Source: Apoderus coryli (lineage: Eukaryota; Arthropoda; Insecta; Coleoptera; Attelabidae). From it: a DNA stretch of 64,000 nucleotides. Under the pieces are notes generated by a model. The model saw only the letters and a list, made by a program, of their open reading frames with translations, had not been told where the DNA came from and searched no databases. The translations under genes and the position numbers were made by a program. The stretch lies in assembly GCA_911728435.2 (NCBI GenBank), contig OU452207.1, positions 930,001 to 994,000 on the forward strand. The letters run 5' to 3'. This document shows, piece after piece, positions 56,974 to 64,000 of the stretch (position 1 is its first letter; the number at the start of each line of letters is the position of its first letter).

Positions 56974-57440
56974 CATCAGGATGGATGGAAACAGACTCTT
57001 GTTTCAGTTAACACAATTACTATCAATAATTTACACTAGAAGATACAATTTGTATAATCGCACATGTTATTTTTAACAAAGAGATGACAATTGACTAACT
57101 TAACCTAAGATTAACCACAGAAAATCAGGAATACATTACATTGATTAATTAATTTCCACCTCGCATATGTTCCAATGAAAAATCATAATCATAGTCCAAG
57201 GGCAGAGCAATGCGTAATTAAAGATTGATACTGATGATTTCCTTCAAAAATCCATGATGATGTCTATTACAAAAATTTCTAATAATCACAATAAAGCAAT
57301 TTATTTAAACTTTACAACAAACAGATTTACAAGAATCCAACACTGTTCTACAGTCGATATTATGGACTAACATGGAAAATATAATTTAAAACAATGCGAT
57401 ACATAACACATTGTTAACCCATTTGATCCCATTGTACTTG
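56974..57440. other. Intergenic, no gene seen
   Basis: A+T-rich, nothing supported. Confidence 0.35.
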
Positions 57441-57441
57441 T

Positions 57442-57830
57442 TTGGGTACAGTCTATAAATTTAAAGTCATCGACGAAGATGATGTACCACATGATTTTCC
57501 GGCTGATCTACCTGGAGAAGTTGAGGTCCATTATGCCAGTGATGAAGATGATATTCCATTGTCTAAATTTGTGACTAGAGCAGCTCAGAGATCTTCAAAT
57601 CCTCCAAAACAAAAAAAAAAAACGAAAACAGACAAAGAACCCGAAACCAACATGGACTGAAGATCTTATAAATCTATAAATGTACAAAACCCATGGGCAA
57701 AATGAGCATCTGAACAATCTAAAAGAGTATGTACATAATGAAATTCCAGTAGAAACATTTGAGAGACTCTTCGATAAGGAAATTCACAAATTTTCACTAC
57801 GACGTTTTGTTTTTGAAAAATCATCAATTG
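57442..57830 (+). pseudogene. piggyBac-like (PGBD) N-terminal fragment
   Basis: An acidic frame (PADLPGEVEVHYASDEDDIP, then LSKFVTR) with a Lys-rich stretch (PPKQKKKTKTDKEPE) is followed, after a frameshift and a stop, by WTEDLINL and PVETFERLFDKEIHKF. The DDIPLS box and PxxxFxxxFDxEI text fit the N-terminus of piggyBac-derived transposases. It stops at the inverted repeat near 57790. The catalytic domain is missing. Assignment is moderate. Confidence 0.45.
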
Positions 57831-57945
57831 AAAACGGCTTTATATTTAACAATAAAAATCCAGAGACGTATTGAAAAAAACAAAGTTGATGATGAGTTTT
57901 TCAAAAACGAAACGTCGTAGTGAAAATTGTAAATGCAAAAAATAA
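57789..57945. repeat. Inverted pair of terminal repeats with hammerhead-like hairpin (copy F)
   Basis: The left arm from about 57791 (TTTTCACTACGACGTTTTGT...) and right arm from about 57888 to 57935 are inverted, about 42 bp, with a ~50-bp spacer. The right arm reads TTGATGA (57886-57892), TGA, the hairpin GTTTTT/AAAAAC, then GAAAC at 57909-57913, a hammerhead-like order with T for the first C. Confidence 0.6.
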
Positions 57946-58360
57946 CAATGAGAAAGTGCTTTTAATTTTTTTATATATGTAAAACTAATGTCAGAAATAA
58001 ATAAAAACTAAAATAAAAAAATATGCTTCGTTATTCAGATACAGGGTGATATTTGTAAATTTCTGACGATGGGTTTTTAGTAATATTTCCGAAACGCGTC
58101 TCGGTGTCAACATGAAATTTGGCACACTTACGTATCTTTGTATGATTATTAAAAAATATTATATCCCAGGGTTAGGAAAATGTCAGGGGTGGGGTAGGCT
58201 GGGAGGGTCAGAACAAATTTTTTAACCGACATTGTAACTCCTACCGTACCCAATACTCCAATGCTATCTTGGACACAGTGTATAGTTGACGCACAGTATA
58301 ATAAATAATACAGTATTCTGACTTTCCGCTTGCGAGCTGTCCTGCGCATTTCGTCGCGCA
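57946..58360. other. Intergenic with transposon-end motif
   Basis: TACAGGGTGATATTTGTAAA near 58041 and CATGAAATTTGGCACACTTA near 58110 are of dispersed-repeat type. The 70-codon minus frame at 58149 is unrecognised. CpG frequency rises after 58300. Confidence 0.3.
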
Positions 58361-58508
58361 TGCCGCCATTATGGGTTACAACGTCACAATAATCACATAG
58401 ACGTAGCTGCTGCTGTGTTCAATATATAGTTCATTGTCGGCGTGTACGAGATAAATAAATATTGTGTTTGTAATCTAATTCTGTGTTTTTGGTATAGTGT
58501 TCGTGAGA

Positions 58509-58653
58509 ATGAAAAGGATTTCATTTTTATTAACGTATCTTATGATTAATACAATGAACAATCAGGGAGGACATGTGTGTGCTGCAAAATGTTGTCCCAA
58601 TAAGCGGTACACTTGCTCTAAACATTTTTTTCGCTTCCCCACAGATCCTGAAG
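58509..58653 (+). CDS. Putative first exon of a THAP-domain gene
   Basis: A frame from ATG 58509 (or ATG 58554) reads HVCAAKCCPNKRYTCSKHFF, then RFPTDPEG, and meets a strong donor (AAG|GTGAGT, GT at 58654). The CxxxC pair and FFRFPxDPE are the first half of a THAP zinc finger, a C2CH DNA-binding domain found in host regulators and in P-element transposases. No second exon with the WxxxC and CxxH part was found in the next kilobases. The exon sits just downstream of a CpG-richer stretch and inside a pair of inverted 20-mers (58362-58381 and 59620-59639). It may be a host gene whose other exons lie far away, or a transposon remnant. Confidence 0.45.
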
Positions 58654-59030
58654 GTGAGTAATAAGTAAAAATAAAGATGAATACTAGATAATTTTACGTT
58701 TATAACAACTGTTTGTATAACCGTAAAAAATATATGGCAGTATCTAATATGTTTTTAAACTAAATGAAAGTAAAACATAAACACAAGTTGTCTCGTGGCG
58801 AGATAGCATGATAACGCAATCAGCTAGGGATTATATTATTGACAATATATATATGTTTGACTAAAATTGCTGAGAACAGGATTCAGTTGATGCAGAATTC
58901 AGGCACACGGCTTGTATGGAGAATTCGTAGGGGTAAAAGAGGCTAGCAATAACATTAAGGAAATCGGCTGGTTAAGAATGAAACAACGTCGGATTTTCAT
59001 TCACTAATTTTGACTAATAAAAATCATCAG
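58654..59030. other. Intronic or intergenic, no gene seen
   Basis: If the THAP exon is real this is its intron. No acceptor followed by THAP-like coding text was found. Confidence 0.3.
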
Positions 59031-59442
59031 ATGGAAATAGGCGGAATACTTATATGAAGGATTGAAGTTCCGGGGATCGGTGTATGATGTGAATATTCCT
59101 CCTAAAACTGTCATCACGCCACCGCTAGACGCAACATCAATCTTTGAGAGGTCATTTTCCTATACGGTTTCAAAATACTACAACGCTCTACCGGAGAATA
59201 TAAAAAGTTTACAAGGGTTTTCGTTTAAGAGCGCTGTCTGACACGTAATAGAACAAATTAATTTGTAAACAAGCTACCTACTTAATTTGGCCAGCGATGT
59301 AAAACTATTTTCAGATAGGTTTAAGCTAAAATATAAGTTACGTTTAGGTTAAGTTAGGAAGCACTGCTTCAACTTTTATAGAATGTCTTTTTTACTAATA
59401 AAGTCTTTATTATTGTTGTGTTTATTATTATTATTATTAAAA
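59030..59442 (+). pseudogene. LINE C-terminal fragment and 3' tail
   Basis: Reads LYEGLKFRGSVYDVNIPPKT, then FERSFSYTVSKYYNALPENI and FSFKSAV, the C-terminal domain seen in the other LINEs. It ends in AATAAAGTCTTTATTATTGT and an ATT run at about 59420-59440. Confidence 0.65.
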
Positions 59443-59639
59443 ATCACCCAATCATGTCAACATTTAACTGATAGGCTGTTTTCAATCACTATGACACACC
59501 ACAAATATTTCTGAAATTGACAGCGATATTATTATGTACTTAAATATTTTTAGAAAAATGAAAATACAGTACTGTGGTTAGAAACCGAAAACTATAATTA
59601 TTCTTAGTCAGGACCTGACTTGTAACCCAAAATGGCGGC

Positions 59640-61032
59640 GTCATACGTCACAGTTTATTTCAAAGTGCCAACGTGGAGTCGAAATGCTGTACTTATTAAT
59701 GCTGTGGTTAAGGACAGACACATTAAAATTCTTTTGTCCCTTGCAACATACTGAAAAAATTATTATGGTCTCAAGGCTTCAAAATTTGAAGCTCCCCTTC
59801 CCTATATAATTTAATGTCGGTAATCCAACAAAATACTCCCTGTCCTAATTAACATCCGTTCTGTATTAAAATTCGTCTAAAATCGGATCGGGGGGTCCAA
59901 TTCACACACCACGAAGAGAGGAAGAGCATAATAACGAAGGGTGGAATAGAACAGTTTATTCAACGTTATACACAAATATGACCGTTAAATAATCATATAA
60001 TCGTAATTGTTCACGTTTTCTGGGTTAGTTATTCGTATATAACATGGCGCCGGAGAAGTAATTACAATCCTGAAGTCTGAGCATAATATACAATATCTAC
60101 AAGTTCAAACAGAAAGCGGAAAACGGCGCGACACCCAGCTTAATCAAGTAAACAAGTCGACGATCTTTCTTATTTTATAAATGGGACACCACAAAATTAA
60201 TTTGAGCAGTGTAAACAGATGGGAAATCGATACGTGCAGTGGAAAAGCGATTTTGAATTAAAAAATAATATAGATAATATGAGAAACATTTTTTTAGTTC
60301 TCTATTGGAAGCTTTAAGGATATCCTAAAGAAAATCCTTTGTTAGTCACAAAGAAATAATTACTTGATACAATAAAATCATTTAATTTCAAAAAAGAATA
60401 TTCAATAGACCAAATTTGCCTAACTGAAGGAGATACTGTTCTCAGTTTGCCGCCTTACCACTGTATTTTCAATCCGATCGATCTTTTTAATCCTTAGAAG
60501 AGCTTTTCGCGCCCTTTTTAATAATCATACTTAGGTGTGTGAAAAACCATGATAGCAAGCTCCAATTACCTATACAATGATTATCTAACTTATATCTAAT
60601 TATAAGGCAGGTAAGTAGGTATTTCGACAATACTTAAGCGTTTCATCTCTTCAATCAAAATTATACTTTCTAGAATGTTCTTTGAAAAGAACCTTAACAC
60701 ATGGTTGTACTTTACTATCTTTGTATTATATTACGAAACTCATAAAATAAACATGAAGTTAAACAATTTATTGACTTTGTCGAAAAAAGGTCAGTGACTT
60801 TTTGTTAGAATATGTCAAATAATGCAGAACTTGTTCTTATAGTATTGTTCTAAATTACTTCACAATATTCAAACGGTACAGAAGTAGAAGGGCGAGCAGG
60901 ACTTTTTGTCCACACTCTACAATATCTCCTCCAGTTACAATAATTATCAGATCGTCTTTGATAATAAATAATACCCAATTTCATTATTAATATTAGATAT
61001 AGGGATCGGTGACAGAGGGGTAGGGGCCAGTT
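59640..61032. other. Intergenic; no gene seen
   Basis: GTATATAACATGGCGCCGGA near 60036 could be part of an LTR element, without a supporting frame. The rest is A+T-rich. Confidence 0.3.
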
Positions 61033-61335
61033 GTGTATCTCTTACGCCATTATATTCTAAATAATCAGCAATTACGAAAATTGCTTTATCGATTTATGCA
61101 TCGGATTACATGCAGTCGGTTTGATGGTGGTGCTTGTGGCGATTTCATTTTGCTATTAATGAAAATATTTCCTATAGCAAGGACAAAATTAAAGCATTCA
61201 TTCCTGTACAAAGTCACAATGTTTAATGGTCTAAAGGCACACTCAAAAATTTTAAGGGCAAAGGCAGCAGGAAAACTCATCTTTTCGTACCCAGAAAGAG
61301 TCATATTGATTGATAAGGATGAGGTGTTTCTATAA
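61033..61335 (+). pseudogene. Possible LINE C-terminal fragment
   Basis: A 100-codon frame ends in ARTKLKHSFLYKVTMFNGLK and AHSKILRAKAAGKL, reminiscent of the HSFLYxxxxxxNxL block near the C-terminus of jockey-like ORF2. The N-terminal part has no recognisable motif. Low confidence. Confidence 0.3.
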
Positions 61336-62089
61336 CTGAAGAATGCTACGCTTCAATTTAAGAGCAGTTAAAAGAAGCAACCAGAGAAAAAAGAAAAGGA
61401 AAATTGACTTCTAAAGGTTATATACGGGGTAAATTAAAAATGTTTCCATTTACTTAGGCACGGTAGATCCTTATAAATAGAAAACTTTTGCATTTTTTTA
61501 GTTTCTCTATCTCTATCACCAAATTCTAATTTCGCTGTGAAAACAAAAATGGTTTTAACTTAGGGCAGTTTAAAAAAAGAAAAACAGCTATCAAAAAGTT
61601 TGTATTTCTATACTATAGGGTGATCTCAATTCATTTTTGAATTATTTATTATAGTTACTAAGAAAAAGTAAAGTTTTGTGATCATTTTGACTCATGGCAG
61701 AAGAGAACATCAAAAAAACTTTATTATCAACCCTGAAACTATAATATACATTATACTAAATTGTGGAGTAGACGTATTTTATTCAAATCAATATACTAAA
61801 TTGGTGGTTATCAAGTAGGTAATAACACTTAGTTTGTGTGAACAAAAACGCAAACCACTCATCCCATTCACAATTAGTATGGGATGATAAATGGTTTAAT
61901 TACCCATATTCCTCTAAAAATAGCCTATATGGCTAGCCAATATTTATTTGATGTCATCTAATTGCATTACAAGTATGAAATTACAATCCCATTAATAATT
62001 GCTGGTTTACTGAACGGAAAAGTGATTAACGATTTGATTAGAATATCAAATTAAATTTATTGGAAATTCATATTGTTATCAAAAGCATA
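61336..62089. other. Intergenic with two repeat patches
   Basis: 61430-61500 is the reverse of the 43.3-kb ~100-bp unit. TTGTGGAGTAGACGTATTTT at 61761 is a single copy of the 39.2-kb hairpin arm. No coding sequence is supported. Confidence 0.5.
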
Positions 62090-62337
62090 CGAGGGTTGCC
62101 TTTTATATTTCGGGATTTGGCAACGCTGGTGTTGTAATTTGGCAACTGACAGCTCTATCGTAAAGTTGGACATTTTTGAGGTTATACGTACTCAGAACGT
62201 TTTGACATACGAACGTTATTTGTGTTGTTTACAGTAACTTAAAAGATTCATCTCGGCCCAAACATTGAATTAAATCGTGAACATTTTCGTGCGATTATTT
62301 TTTTACAACTTTCGATGTGGATTAACTCGGCAGCAGT
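62090..62337 (+). mobile_element. Mariner 5' end (same family as 18.2 kb)
   Basis: Starts CGAGGGTTGCCTTTTATATT after TA. It holds the 5' UTR shared with 20200-20310 (TAAAGTTGGACATTTTTGAG, CTCAGAACGTTTTGACATAC) and the first codons of the transposase (LNREHFRAIIF; NFRCGLTRQQ after one indel). It is cut at 62337 where the RTE element begins. Confidence 0.75.
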
Positions 62338-63840
62338 ACATCATCATCATCACTCAGCTATAGTAGTCCACTGCTGAACATAAGCCTCTCGTTTATTATG
62401 CCACTCTGCTCTATCTTGAGCCATTTGTATCCAATGACCACAGATTCTTTTGAGGTCATCGGTCCATCGTGTGGGGGGGCGCCCTCTACTACGATAAGCT
62501 TCGTGCCTCGGGCGCCACTCCAATAGTTTTTTAGAGCATCTTCCGTCAGTTCTTCTAGCTACGTGGCCAGGCCCAGTTCTACTTTAAAGTTGTTATGTTT
62601 TCGATTACATCTATAACACCTGTTCTTTGGCGAATAATCTCGTTTGGTATTCGGTCTCTGAGGGAAATACCCAGAATAGCCCTCTCCATCGCCCGTTGGG
62701 TGACACGCAGTTTCTTTGCTGACTTTTTTGTAAGCGTCAATGTTTCGGCTCCGTACTGGTAATACGCACTGATTGTATACTTTTCGTTTTAGACTGATGG
62801 GAATATCCGACTTGAAAACATACTTTAATCTTCCAAAAGATGTCCACCCCAAGCATACTCTCCGGAGAAGTTCGCACGTCTGGTTGTCCCGTCCTATTCG
62901 GATCTTATGACCCAAATATTTGTAGGCGGTGACCTGGTCAATAGATTTGCTTCCAACAGTTATGTTTTCACTGGGGACTAGGTTTGTCATGACTTGCGTC
63001 TTTGCAAAGTTAATTCTTAGGCCAACTTCCCTTGAAGCATTGTATAATTTTTCCAACATCATGGACGCTATCGTCTGCAAATCTTAAGTTATTTAATCTT
63101 TCACCGTCTATATTTAGGCCCATTTTCCCCCATTCGATTTTCATATTCGAGCAGTGTGGTGAACAGCTTTGGAGAGAGGGTATCTCCTTGACGTACACCT
63201 TGTTCTATTCGGAATGTTCTTGTGTTTTTATGTAAACTTACACACGCCGGCGCCGTTGCTTTCTCATATATACCCTTAATCAGTGGAATGTACCTGTAAT
63301 CAATTCTGCAGTCTGTTAATGATTTGAGCATATGTTGTTGGCTGATTGAGTCAAAAGCTTTTTCATAGTCTACGAAAACAAGGATGAGAGGTTTATTACA
63401 TTCTGTTGATTTTTCTATAAGGGTCTTGATTGTATGTAAATGGTCATTTGTACCGTACCCTGCTCGAAATCCTGCCTGTTCTTTCGGCTGGTAAAAATCT
63501 AATTTTGGAGTTAGGCGTTTAGCAATGATCTTCATAAATAGTTTATACAAGTGGGATAGGAGACTAATGGGTCTGTAATTTGCTAGATTACCAATGTTCC
63601 CCTTCTTGTGCATTATTACTATAGTGGCGTTGTTCCACTTTGAAGGTGTCACTCCTTGATGTGGACATTCATTAAATAATTTACATAGGGCTTTAATAAC
63701 TATGTGTCCACCTTCCTTTACTGCCTCTATAACAATTTCGTCTTCTCCTGGTGACTTATTATTCTTCATCTCAGACACCGCCTTTCTTACTTCAGAGTAG
63801 GTTATGTCTGGTACATCTTCAGAGCCCTGGTTCAGTATTC
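62338..63840 (-). mobile_element. RTE-clade non-LTR retrotransposon, 5' truncated
   Basis: The minus frame from 63778 has NNKSPGEDEIVIEAVKEGG, YRPISLLSHLYKLFMKIIAK, KEQAGFRAGYGTNDHLHTIK, VFVDYEKAFDSISQQHMLKS and GVRQGDTLSPKLFTTLLE. After a shift it has LRFADDSV (catalytic FADD) at about 63080, then AYKYLGHKIRIGRD and a C-terminal region. The 3' end carries TATGTTCAGCAGTGGACTAC and a short CAT run (plus sense, 62340-62352), the usual RTE tail. The SPGEDxI, EQAGFR and VDYEKAFDS blocks place it in RTE. At least three frameshifts. Confidence 0.85.
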
Positions 63841-64000
63841 TTCTCTTTTTTTTGATCAGTCTAAGGATGACCGATAACGTTACTTTTTTATTTTAATAAA
63901 TCCAAAAAAAAATGCTAAAGGAACTTTTAATACATAAGGCAAATAGGAATACAGTGACGTACTTAGATTATTTTTGGAGATCCTAGCTCTGGATATTTTA
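63841..64000. other. Flank of the RTE element
   Basis: No feature is seen before the end of the window. Confidence 0.4.

Overview
This window is eukaryotic and reads as one stretch of an arthropod, most probably insect, nuclear genome. It is A+T-rich and gene-poor. It has one spliced gene with consensus GT-AG introns, an insect-type neuropeptide F receptor, and a dense mosaic of decayed transposable elements. There is no operon structure, no rRNA and no CRISPR array. The order of insect cannot be decided from the sequence alone; the abundance of jockey-like LINEs, mariners, Penelope-like elements and tyrosine-recombinase elements would suit a large, repeat-rich genome such as that of a beetle.

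Layout. 0-5 kb: half of a Crypton-type tyrosine-recombinase gene, a fold-back structure, a probable LTR leader, a dispersed repeat with an internal ~130-bp tandem array, and a Tc1 relic. 8.5-10.7 kb: a minus-strand LINE inserted inside a plus-strand LINE of the same family. 10.8-11.5 kb: a second, internally deleted tyrosine-recombinase gene. 12.4-16 kb: a jockey-like LINE, a small TA-flanked inverted-repeat element and an RNase H-type LINE. 17-20.3 kb: mariner relics, one of which carries about 1 kb of foreign coiled-coil coding sequence (162-residue repeats) between its DNA-binding and catalytic parts. 21.7-30.5 kb: further LINE pieces (one with a 14-bp target-site duplication), a hAT relic and Penelope-type terminal repeats. 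33.6-34.6 kb: a Penelope-like GIY-YIG fragment between inverted termini. 35.6-42 kb: LINE fragments, a 12-bp minisatellite, a perfect 34-bp hairpin and a DDE transposase relic.

43-48.5 kb: the neuropeptide F receptor gene, six coding exons on the plus strand, apparently intact. Its first intron holds a complete-ended Tc1-like element, a transposase N-terminus and a Penelope-type terminal repeat that stops just before exon 2. Its fourth intron holds a LINE fragment. 48.5-64 kb: more LINE, mariner, piggyBac-like and RTE relics, several large hairpins, and an isolated THAP-type exon between inverted 20-mers.

Only the receptor looks like a working host gene. Every transposon reading frame examined carries stops, frameshifts or deletions. 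The clearest candidate for something undescribed is the mariner with the captured coiled-coil segment, in frame at both junctions. The second is the family of terminal repeats that share a hammerhead-ribozyme-like core. Assignments come from motif recognition by eye; no database search was run.
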